Positions 1-9,319 of a stretch of 64,000 nucleotides of DNA are shown here, in pieces. This DNA is from Acheta domesticus (Eukaryota > Arthropoda > Insecta > Orthoptera > Gryllidae): contig JAHLJT010009355.1 of the NCBI GenBank assembly GCA_031308135.1, forward strand, positions 3,223,217 to 3,287,216, in the 5' to 3' direction. Position 1 is the stretch's first letter. Each line of letters begins with the position of its first letter. Both the position numbers and the translations under genes were made by a program. The notes below the pieces were generated by a model. The model saw only the letters and a program-made list of their open reading frames with translations. It had not been told where the DNA came from and did no database searches.

Positions 1-1489
1 GAAAGATTCGCAAGTGTCCATTCACTTTTTATACTAACTGTGGAATTTGTGAATTGAACTCAGAACTTCTACACGCAGTCTAAGCAGTCTAACGTTTGTG
101 AACACTTGTAAATATCTTCTAGCAATGTAGGCAAAAGCATAAATATGTGATCATTTTTAGCCCTAATATAACAAAAAAAGTCTTCAAAACAATATCTATG
201 CATTTATTCCAATAAAGTTTAAGAGCTACAAGGGCCAAAGTGGCCATCTATTTGTTCTCCACGTAATAGAGTAATCTGTACAGAGTAGTTCGACAGTATC
301 AACACCTCCTTTGGTTGAATTATAATCATGTATAATTTCTTGTTTCCCTGTTTCAACATTCTTTTTTCTCTCCCATTGTATAATGCTGTCATTTGATGGC
401 TGCCATCAGTTGCATAATGATACTTATTACGATATATTTTTTATAATGGTACAGGTTCTTGACAAATCACGTTGATACTACGTTTTCTCTTCCACAGCCT
501 TTTCTTTTTGTTCCTTTAGTTATCCTTTTTAGATAATTGTATATTTGGTATACCATCCTCGCAACCACCGCATCACATGGTGACGGCAATGGTATAAAAT
601 TGAATTGAACTGGAGCTGATATTGACTGGAGTACCGAGCCTGATACGTTTCTGTAACGACATGTGGCTCACAGACCATTTCTACGGACACGGCTGGATCC
701 CGGAATTGCATTCTGCCAACGAGAGCAAAAGAGTGTGTTATATGTCAGACTAAATTGAGTGTGAACTAAAAAGTGTAGAATTACAATTTATGTGTGTTAT
801 TTTCACATTTTAACATTCTGCAAGCAATAGTGAACTAAGCCAAATCTAATTTAACAATCAATAGAATTGTATCATTTCTTATTTGAAAAGAGAGAGAAAT
901 TAGTGAGAAATAGTTTATTTAAATGCTCCACGAGTAGAAATTGGTATAAAAAATCTTGGAGCTAGTATTGTTGACCTTAGGAAGAATCCTTAGGGAGAAT
1001 ATACATTTTTCAAAGTGTATATACGTGTCTGTGTTATTTTGAAAAGCGTATTTCAATAATTTCACTATTTTTTCTTATATTCTAGACAGTGCATAATTTT
1101 GTGTGTTTGTTTTTTCTCTTTTCCTTTTCTTGTTCTTTCACAAACTGTGTATCTTTGTGATTTCAAATTATATCTTGTATAAATTCTGTGGTAGCAGCAG
1201 AGATCTTGTGTTACTTCATGATTAAAATTTCAGGATAACAGAGGTATCAACCACAATTAGTAGGCTATATAAATTTACTTTGCAGAAAATTCAGCCATAC
1301 GTGTGTTTCGGGAATTTTTTCCCCTTCACCAGTGGCTCTACAATATTAAAATTGAGTTAGCAAATTAACGCATGAATAACTAAGGAAGTACGTAAGTACA
1401 TTTTAACATTGAATCAATGTATGCACTCTCTACGCACTCTTGGCATAGGCAAATCACGACCACCGTGGCAAATTGGTACACCTCTCGAT
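1..1489. other. AT-rich stretch, no firm gene
   Basis: I see no recognisable transposon or gene apart from the weak exon candidate at 529-711. The sequence is AT-rich with many stops in all frames. Confidence 0.5.
529..711 (-). CDS. weak candidate exon, unknown product
   Basis: A 60-codon open frame on the minus strand begins MQFRDPAVSVEMVCEPHVV. Just upstream on that strand is a pyrimidine-rich run ending in GGCAG, so the ATG could sit at the start of an exon behind a splice acceptor. The first 35 residues look more protein-like than the remainder. I recognise no domain, see no partner exon in the window, and cannot exclude chance. It could equally be a scrap of an unrecognised repeat. Confidence 0.15.
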   Translation of the reverse strand: MQFRDPAVSVEMVCEPHVVTETYQARYSSQYQLQFNSILYHCRHHVMRWLRGWYTKYTII

Positions 1490-2431
1490 CAGGGCTGGCC
1501 AACCGGCAGCCCGCGATGGCATTGTGGCCCACGAAAAGGAATTAGACAACCGTGAAAGCCCCTTGCATCCGGGTCGGGCGAGAATATTGCGCCTTGCACA
1601 CGCGCTCTGTCGGGATCAAGGCCCCTTAATGTAAAAATAGGTTACGTTTACATTTAAGGATTTTTTTTCTAGTAAATTAGACCGTTCAAAATCACCCCAA
1701 TGTGTTTCACCCCAATATCACGCATGGTTCCATTGCCCCCTCCCCCCCGTTTCAGAGCAGCCGGGCGAACTGCCGAGATCGACAATACGAGGTCACGTGT
1801 GGATCAGGAGTAATAAAAATACGGCCCACAACCAAATTAAACTGACTGATTGATTCGTGTTTCCGGGCGCGTCAACTACTTTGGTCATTAGTCCCGTAAG
1901 TGTAGTGCGTGTTTTTTCTCGAGAGGTGGCGATGATCTTTTCCACGCTGGATGGCGAGATCTGGCGCCGACCTACCGTCGACTAGCGGGGTTATCCCCTC
2001 AATCAGGTATCTCCCACCAGCGGGGCACCGCCCCAGCCGGGACAAGGTGTAAGCTCCCGACCGGTCTCCATGACATGTGTGGTAGTGTAATGCATGTTAG
2101 TGTAAGTGTATGTGTAAGAGGAGAAGATAAGAGAAGGAAGAGGAAAGAAAGATCGTACGTAGCCCGTTTGTTAGGGTACTGCCCCGGCATTCTCCTGGTG
2201 TTGATCGGAGAAAACACGGAGAGCAGCCGGCCGCTAGAATTCTCCTCCACACAGCGACTGAATTCGACCTCGCTGACAAGCTAGTGTCGAAAATCCCGCC
2301 GTCGTCGGGAGAGGACCTCCCGGTCAGAGGGACTGCAGTGGCATCAGGTTGATGCACTGAGCCACCTCTCTCAGAACCAAATTAAAGATTTTAGTTGTGA
2401 CTCTTGAGGCCCTGCACGTTGGACACCCCTG
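1490..2431. mobile_element. non-autonomous hAT-like element carrying a SINE
   Basis: The ends are inverted and of hAT type: the left end begins CAGGGCTGGCCAACCGGC and the right end, read from outside, begins CAGGGGTGTCCAACGTGCAG. Both contain the TCCAAC/GCCAAC core seen in the hAT copies at 4038 and 63935. The flanking 8-mers do not match, so the target duplication has decayed or the boundary is slightly off. No transposase is visible. Removing the SINE at 1842-2374 leaves about 400 bp. Confidence 0.6.
1842..2374 (-). mobile_element. tRNA-derived SINE, copy 1
   Basis: This is a 533-bp copy of a SINE family present four times in the window. It is flanked by a perfect 12-bp target duplication, AACCAAATTAAA, at 1830-1841 and 2375-2386. 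On the minus strand it runs from a tRNA-like head (TGGCTCAGTGCATC type A box, near 2370-2355) through a shared body (the GGTCGGCGCCAGATCTCGCC block near 1950) to a CAAT-rich tail. The B box is poorly preserved here. It sits inside the hAT-like element at 1490-2431. Confidence 0.85.
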
Positions 2432-2930
2432 ACCTAGACACACTAAATCAACGTTTCGCTAATACGTCTCCCCGTTTCGAAAATCCATTAAAAACACCAC
2501 TCTATCAAACTTACAGTTCCACTTTAGATATACTCCAGAAGATTTATTTTTCCTGTGTGCAAATCGTATTTAGGTCCCCAAAACTATTCAGAGCCTAAAA
2601 TCAAGCGCTTCCGGAATAGATAATATTAACACCAAATTACGGAAACTTTGTGTAGGAATGATATATCCCATTGTAACATTATAAAATTGTTTCTCTCATA
2701 AGTTTATTTATTTTCTTGAGGCCCAGAATAAAAAAAGCAACATTTGAAAAACCAGAAACAAGAATTTAAAAAATAATTATTATTTTAGAAAAATAAACAA
2801 TTGAAAAATGTTTGTTCCCGAGTTATAGAAAATCAACTTCAACGGTAAATGAACTGCTGATTTGATTTTTCTGCATTGCTAATTGTAATGAACATCATTT
2901 CTACTCCTACCATTACAAACAAAAGGAGTG
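2432..2930. other. AT-rich stretch without identified feature
   Basis: No coding or repeat signal recognised between the hAT-like element and the jockey-like 3' end. Confidence 0.5.
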
Positions 2931-3546
2931 CTCAACAAAAGGTGCGCACAGTGAAACTACATTTACGTCCAGAAGCAAAACAAGGGGTCATCTCAGCATT
3001 TGCTCAATGGATCAGGGAAACTGGACCAAAACCTGATCGAGATGGGGGTCATTGACCCGGAAGATGAAGTACATTACTGCTTACAGGCGTATTAAATATT
3101 TTTTAAAAATGTATACAATAAAAATGTAAACTAATTATATATCATTGTTTTGTTACAATGAAAATTATTTTTCTTTTTGATGATCAGTATAGTCTCTAAT
3201 TGTATAGAAACAGTTTTGCAACAGAAAAGATTTTACTTTTAACTCAGATTTGTGTACCGACATCATTGTTTAATGTTCTGGCAATGCATTGTGAAGTAAC
3301 GTACATGTATGTCGATTTCTTGTACTTAGCTGTTGATACTGACACTTGATACACGTGATTTCTACGGTGTGTGTTGTAATTATAAATATCAATATTGCAT
3401 GAAAATATGTTCCCTCCGTTAAGTAGGTGATTTTTGACAAATATTACAGATTCGTAAATAAATAGACAAGGCAATGGTAAGATTGCAAGCTCAATGAAAA
3501 GAGGCTTGCAGGGATCACGTGGAAGGCATAAGTGGAACTTATCCAA
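2931..3546 (-). pseudogene. 3' end of a jockey-like non-LTR retrotransposon
   Basis: The minus-strand frame 3546-3244 encodes a reverse-transcriptase C-terminal tail with LAILPLPCLFIYESVIFVKN. It is closely related to the plus-strand tail at 48108-48473, which has LGILPLPCLLIYESVVFVKN. The shared similarity continues past the stop through the 3' region (2940-3060 here, 48540-48690 there), so these are two copies of one family. This copy is 5'-truncated to about 100 codons of coding sequence. It abuts, in the opposite orientation, the separate jockey-like remnant that starts near 3530. Confidence 0.75.
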
Positions 3547-4272
3547 CCTCTTGGAAAACTACGCTTGTCCATTCTCTTCCTAAATCATTAAATCTCCTGA
3601 GTACAGACCTATTATTATTCTACCTACAATGTCTAAATTTTTAGAAAAAAAATGCGTGACATCAAATTACGAACTATTTAAACAGCAAAAATCTCTTAAA
3701 CGAACATCAACGTCGTTTCCGATTAGGCAGAAGCACATGAACTGTGTTTTCAAGATGAATTCATGAGACCAGAATCGCCATTGACAACGGTAAATTAACA
3801 ATGCTTATTCTCTTAGATTTCAGTAACTCTTTTGACTTGATCGATCAAGATATCCTGCTAGAGAAAATGAAAGCATTGGGTTTCGCTAAACCCACTATAC
3901 GGTGGTTCTTACAAAATTCTTCAGATCGTCAACAAGTCGTAGTATCAAGTAAAAAAACGTTCCAGTGCCATCCGAACCGCCCGGGGCATTGCACAAGGAA
4001 CTGTTCTAAAACGCTTAGAATTCTCAGTGACGTAGGACAGGGCTTTCCAACTGGCTGGATCTTTTTGTGCGGCCTGCGACTGCTTTGAATAATTACATAA
4101 CTAATTATAAATGTGAAATAATCCTCAACATTAGTGACCTACTGAAGGTCTTAAACTGTAGAGATATATGATAGACTATAGATTGTTTTAAAATGCTTTG
4201 CATTGTTTGTCAAATCGTTTGCGATTGCTCTGTGAATTTCCACCCCTACTGTCACAATATGACTCCTCCGAC

Positions 4273-4449
4273 TATACTGTGATTTTCGTAACTTTGTCCC
4301 GGACAGAAATCAGCTGTTCATGGTTTCATCCAATCGGGAGCTTGAACGTCACCATAGTGACGTCACTGTCGCGAAATATAAGCTCCTGATTGGATGGCAG
4401 CAAAACAGCTAATTCCTGTCAGGGACAAAGTTACGAAAATCACAGTATA
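4273..4449. mobile_element. TA-flanked MITE nested in the hAT element
   Basis: This 177-bp segment is a long imperfect inverted repeat. The outer arms read TATACTGTGATTTTCGTAAC at both ends, and similarity continues inward through the AACTTTGTCCC and CAGCTGTT blocks. A TA at each boundary is consistent with a Tc1/mariner-type target duplication. There is no coding capacity. Confidence 0.8.
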
Positions 4450-4571
4450 CGCTGCCTAATTATTCTCACTCACTCAGTCACTGTCGTTCACTTTCTCAGT
4501 GGGTCTCGTCGGTTCACATCAGTTCAATTTGGTCACAGACATTTGTTGTTATTGTGTTTAAAACTTGATGC

Positions 4572-4862
4572 GTGGATTTTATTGGACAAATGGAGCAAGA
4601 AAAGGGACTTGATTTTTTCACACTCTTGCGTGAAGAACGATTTCCTAACCTGCGAGACTTTGGGCTGAGGATGACATCAATGTTTGGCAGCACATACGCT
4701 TGTGAAAGTGGTTTTTCAACTATGAATTTCATTAACAATAAAAATAGAAGTAGCATTACTGATTATACTCATAGTCACTTAATGAGACTGGCTACAACGG
4801 AGCTGAAAGTGGACATAAATTCGTTGGTGAATGAAGCTGAACGCCCTCAATCTTCTCACTGA
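4572..4862 (+). pseudogene. hAT transposase C-terminal dimerisation region
   Basis: The 96-residue open frame contains FPNLRDFGLRMTSMFGSTYA, then CESGFSTMNFINNKNRSS, and then HLMRLATTELKVDINSLV. This is the pattern of the C-terminal dimerisation domain of hAT transposases, especially the ZBED5-like group. In intact proteins this region helps the transposase oligomerise and completes the catalytic fold. The BED zinc finger and the N-terminal and middle catalytic parts are missing, so the product cannot be active. The frame itself is undamaged, which suggests loss by internal deletion rather than slow decay. Confidence 0.85.
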
Positions 4863-5560
4863 GCAATTGAACAATTCATCTTTCATTTTTATTTAATGAT
4901 ATATTAATTTTCTCGGTGTGTGTTCATTAATCATTAAATATGTTGAATAAAAGTCATATATAATATACTTTTTTCAGTATAATCTCAGTTGTTAGGGTAA
5001 AAACCATCTTAAATTACGATGCGATCCGCGACTTAACTAGAATTTGATATGTGGCCCGTAAGCCCTTCTAAGTTGGACAGCCCTGACGTAGGATAATCTC
5101 TTAAATACTGTTTCCATAAAATGTATGCAATGACCTTCAACTTTATGACAACGGATTCCTTCGAAGCTACACTCTTTAGTTCAGAAAATAAACGAAGACC
5201 TATATGCTCTCAATAAATGGAGCGCAGCACTAGGACTTTTATTAAATTCATTTAAGTCCCAAAGTTTATTGAAAGGCTCTCACAACTCCATCAAAAAATT
5301 GGATAAAACAACCTTTCCGACAATTAGTGTAAATGGTGTAACGACGACTTCCCTGGTGTAACGACGTGAAGAGCCTAGGAATTCACATAGAGAGCACTCG
5401 CAGCTGGACTACGCAAGTAAGATTTGTCAAAAAGCCTTTAAAAACACCCATTGCCTAAGACGCGTACGAGAACTGTTACCTACAAACACACGTATGAACC
5501 TGCTCCATGCACTGATCATCCGTCACTTCGATTACTATGATTTCTTGCTCTCTGACTTAA

Positions 5561-6510
5561 CCCTTTTCCGCGCAACCAATTTTAATGACGCAACCGGTCA
5601 AGCGGGGTCCAGCGGACCCAGGTAGGTCTGCAACCGTATTATACTTACAAGTGGACATTTTGGACTTGGATAATGAAAAAGAACGCTTTAATATAGTTGT
5701 TTAATTTGATAAAAACCTTTCAAAATACTTCACGTTCGTTTTTTAAACAGTTTTTCTCTTATTGCAGATCGGTCATACTGTTTACCTGCGTATGCTCATT
5801 AAAGACAGGTTTTGAACAGATGCTACATCTCTTGGTTCCTACTTCCTTCCCAAGGACTTAAATGACCTCTTTTTTTGGCATTGTTATAAATTTTCTGAGT
5901 TGTGGAAGCTGCTTCGTTCCCAAAAACGTGTGTGATTAACAACGTTTGGTATCCTATCCCTTTTCGACTGTCTCCTTACATTTTGTGTACGAACCAAATT
6001 CTTTGTAATATCAACAATAAGTAAACGTATAATCTCATGTTTTCTAACATCCAGTCAGGATCAGCAACATTCATGTCGATGTGCAGTTTTCCCGCAAAGC
6101 CTGGACGGCACACGACTTCAAAAACTCACTCTGCTGTCTCGGCTACGTACTAACCCCAAGCAACCCTGTCTACGTAGGAGTCGATCTTATAATCGCTCAC
6201 ACGTAGTGTCAAATAACTTCGAGATGAAAAGATGTTGCGCAGCCCGACATCCAACCAGAAAATGCAATATAACACGCAGATAAAGAGACCTGGGTCTAAT
6301 GGACCCCGCTTGCCCGGTTGCGGCTGAAAAAAGATATTTTCTTAAAAATTTATTATTCAGTAACGCTTTCGTAAAATATCTATGGGAACAATTAAAAAAC
6401 CATAGCAAACAAATTCACAAAAAACTTTCCGAATTCCTTGGATAGTTTACACAAAAAATGTTGAAAATTTTGCTTCTGAGTCCAATGGACCCGGGTTGTC
6501 CGGATAAGGG
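5561..6510 (-). mobile_element. piggyBac-type element with decayed transposase tail
   Basis: The 950-bp element is flanked by TTAA at 5557-5560 and 6511-6514, the hallmark target of piggyBac transposases. The ends are inverted: CCCTTTTCCGCGCAACC at left and CCCTTATCCGGACAACCC at right. On the minus strand near 5785-5840 the sequence reads TKRCSICSKPVFNEHTQ, resembling the cysteine-rich C-terminal finger of piggyBac transposases. Further upstream is a broken stretch including VADPDWMLENMRL. Stops and frameshifts make it inactive. A subterminal motif with GGGTCCATTGGAC or close variants recurs near both ends. Confidence 0.85.
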
Positions 6511-7199
6511 TTAAAAGCTAAGCAACAACGGAAGTTACAAACCGCACAAAATCCATGTCTTCGTTTTATGAGCGATCTTTACACATCTGCGTATTACACG
6601 CTGACAAAAATTATTTCTATCGAAAAAGCAAGAATGTTGCATAGCCTCTTGCTTCTCTATAAAATCTTATACAATGGCCTTCAAACACTTTTGTCTGTGA
6701 ACTTAAAAATGCTTACGCTAGAGTGATCACGTTCTGAATTATTGCTGTGCATACTTCGACAGTACGGTGTGTCATATAGTAAGTCCTTTACTGTCACAGT
6801 AATTCGAAACTGGAGCTCACTACCAACGCATCTTAAGCAAATTAGCAACTTAAGAAAATTTAAAATTGAACCTAATGTTTGGATAAAAAACAATGAAAAA
6901 TGGTTTACATACGCCCTCTTTTCTATTCACAAGTGCTTTTCTAAAACCATAATCATGCTGCCCTTATTGCGTATCATCCACTGGGTTTGACCTTTTTCCA
7001 AGTTAAATTTCCAAAACATTTATCTTCCCACTCTTGTCCTTATGGCCATCTTCCTTCTTTCCCAATTCAGGATTCAGTAGAAGCTAATCGTGTTACTTCT
7101 TATACATGGTTTACAGTTAGAGGAAATTACATAGACATGTATAAAATCAATATTTTGTCACTATATGTAATAGTTTTCTGAGTGTAAAATAACAAAATT

Positions 7200-8138
7200 T
7201 TATGTAATAAAATAGCATGTAGATCTTTCTCTAATCATGATGTATATATCGCTTTTTATTATTCTTCCTTGCTATTATTGTTGCCCTTGCGGTTTATCAT
7301 AACAGCGGTACATTAGGAATGTTCAGTTAAAAGTGTAATTGTTTCAGGAGTATAAGACGCAAAGTCAAAAACCTGAGTGCAAAATAGGAAGACATTGAAG
7401 TCAATTTAAAGCGTCCAAAACATTTTTTTCTCTATTTACAATGTGATTTGTGTCTTTTGAATAATCTCATAAAGTGTTACATAATCTGCTGGACTATTTT
7501 CTGAATAAAATATTGCTTTCCATCCTTCCTCTTCTTATTTTTGAGCAGCTTGAATTTTACTAACTTATCTTTGAATATTTTACTTTTCTTTGCAATATTA
7601 TCAAATATCATTAATAACTACTAATATGGCCACCAGAGAATTATATGATAAATGCATTACTACTAGCTGTACTACTAACTTCCACATGAAATTAAAGTAG
7701 ACAATTTGCAAGAAATCGAGCAGGAAAAATATAAATAGAATTGTTATCATGAAGGTACTTATTTTTTTATGAATATCAACGATGATAGCAAACTTTTTGA
7801 TGAATTCTACAAATTTTTTATTATAAATAATATAGTATGTACACAAATTTAACTCTTGTCAATATTATGTTTATTTACGTGTATGAAAATTGTACAATAT
7901 CGGAATGCCTAATACAAATAAATCTAAAATAAATTCGTGGAGCGTCAAGAACGTTTAATGTTTCCTTGTGTTGTTTTAAAGAAGTACAGGTTTCCATGGG
8001 ATTTTAAGAACTAGATATCTGTTTAAAACTGTGGAGAGTACGTCGCTGGGACATCATGTATTTCCTGCCAGCCAGCCAGCCACTCTTCGTGACGTCATTC
8101 GGCCCAGGAGCAGGGCTTCTATTCTAGATGGCCTTGAT
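7200..8138. other. AT-rich stretch, no gene seen
   Basis: This is the tail of the jockey-like remnant followed by AT-rich sequence. The longest open frame (7601-7846, minus) is low-complexity, Ile/Phe-rich and unconvincing. Confidence 0.5.
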
Positions 8139-8142
8139 TTAA

Positions 8143-8729
8143 CCCTGGAGAGTTGGCGGTTGCCGGAGTTACGTTAGAGGTGGCGCGAGGTCATTTCTGA
8201 CCCCTTTAAGTTATTTCTTTATAAAATTATATTTAGCAAGAAATAAGTGCGAAATTAGTTATTTTAATAATAATCAATCATTCTTCCCCTTTCGTAGGGT
8301 CGTATACACTATTATAAATGCAAATGAAGAATTGAAACAAATAAAAGATCAAAATTATCATTTATTTTTCATTTTATGTAGTGACTCCATTTACATTTTC
8401 CTGAATATTTCAATGACAAAGGTATCAGCAAATTCAGTAAGTTTCATTTTCTAACATTGTCTCACATAAAAACAAACAATTTATGGAAAATGCTTCAAAG
8501 CCAATCAACACAACTTAGAAAAAGTAAGAAATTAAAGATGTTTGTATTCGTTTCACAAATATTAATAAATGAATTATTTCATATAAAAGTTTGAAATTTT
8601 TTCAAAAAAAAGCTAAAAAATGTGGTGAAAGGTATGTGGAATGTAAAGCTTCTGACTCGCCAAATTAGACAACTGCAGCTAAGCAAAGATACGTGGGGTC
8701 ACAAGAGACCCCGCGCCACCTCTCTAGGG
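8143..8729. mobile_element. piggyBac-like MITE with TTAA duplication
   Basis: This 587-bp segment lies between TTAA at 8139-8142 and TTAA at 8730-8733. Its ends are inverted and GC-rich: CCCTGGAGAGTTGGCG at left, and CCCTAGAGAGGTGGCGCGG read inward from the right. A second GAGGTGGCGCGAGGTCA block lies just inside the left end, making a subterminal repeat. The interior is AT-rich and non-coding. It belongs to a different family from the piggyBac element at 5561. Confidence 0.8.
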
Positions 8730-8733
8730 TTAA

Positions 8734-9039
8734 CCCATGGTCGCGAGGTTGGGATGCTGCTGGTAGCTCATGACCCGCACGTGGGCTGCCGCGCCAAATA
8801 CAGGCACAGACAGACAGGCTATTATTGTTACAAAAAAATCAGTACTGTTACAGCATTATTTTACTGACACTTTCTGCATTCTAAATCGTTAGATTAGTTT
8901 TGTAATTGCCGTTACCAAATGATTAATGTGGTACTCTTCCATGTTATTGTTTAGAGATTATGTATTGTATATGTCCTCAATTACTGTCTGTTGTTATGTA
9001 TGAGTAACTGTAAAGTTATAATATGTACTATGTGATATA
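8734..9039. other. short non-coding interval
   Basis: Nothing identified between the TTAA element and the truncated 5' end of the CR1-like element. Confidence 0.5.
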
Positions 9040-9057
9040 TCGAGGATAAATCGGGAC

Positions 9058-9231
9058 ATGGACTTTGTGGCAAAAGCTCTCGGATTCATGTTTGTGGATC
9101 CAAACGGGTGGATCTCAGAGAGCTCACTAGGTCGAGACGGCGTCCACCTCAACCGGAGGGGCGTTGCGGAGCTCAGTGGCCTCTATACTAGAGTAGCTGA
9201 ATTCTGCACACGCCCTCCCGTCGCCCGTTGA
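9058..9231 (+). pseudogene. ORF1 remnant, SGNH/GDSL-type esterase C-terminus
   Basis: The last 57 codons of a frame end in TGA at 9229-9231 and contain FVDPNGWISESSLGRDGVHL then NRRGVAEL. The GRDGVHLN segment matches the Asp-x-x-His block at the C-terminus of SGNH/GDSL hydrolases, where Asp and His complete the catalytic triad with an N-terminal serine. ORF1 proteins of CR1-like elements often carry such an esterase, proposed to act on lipids or membranes during retrotransposition. The serine-bearing half is absent because the element is 5'-truncated. The frame is too short to be found by length alone; its motif and position directly upstream of ORF2 are what identify it. Confidence 0.75.
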
Positions 9232-9319
9232 CTCTGTGAGCGACCGCCGATCTCGCGTTCCGCGGCCAAATTAAATCTACCGGCAGCGGCGATAGGAGCT
9301 GGGTTTCACTCCGGTAACG

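Larger units (their letters stand above)
4038..5085 (+). mobile_element. hAT transposon, internally deleted
   Basis: The 1048-bp element is flanked by a perfect 8-bp duplication, ACGTAGGA, at 4030-4037 and 5086-5093. Its ends are inverted: CAGGGCTTTCCAACTGGC at left, and CAGGGCTGTCCAACTTAG read inward from the right. It carries the C-terminal part of a hAT transposase (4572-4862) and a nested MITE (4273-4449). Shorter relatives lie at 52948-53237 and from 63935 to the window edge. The insertion lies in the jockey-like remnant. Confidence 0.93.
3530..7200 (+). pseudogene. decayed jockey-like reverse transcriptase, split by two insertions
   Basis: This is a 5'-truncated non-LTR retrotransposon. 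Pieces that read in sense are: the PTSWKTTLVHSLPK and EYRP-like region before RT domain 1 (3540-3640), the palm motif LILLDFSNSFDLIDQDILL (from 3804), the SVNGV/KSLGIHIES and RRVRELLP thumb region (about 5160-5555), and the C-terminal tail with RNWSSLPTHLKQ (6798-6850). The frame is broken by stops and frameshifts. A hAT element (4038-5085) and a piggyBac-type element (5561-6510) interrupt it, each at a clean target duplication. The YADD catalytic segment is not visible; it would fall around the hAT insertion. Jockey versus a neighbouring clade is not settled. Confidence 0.8.
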
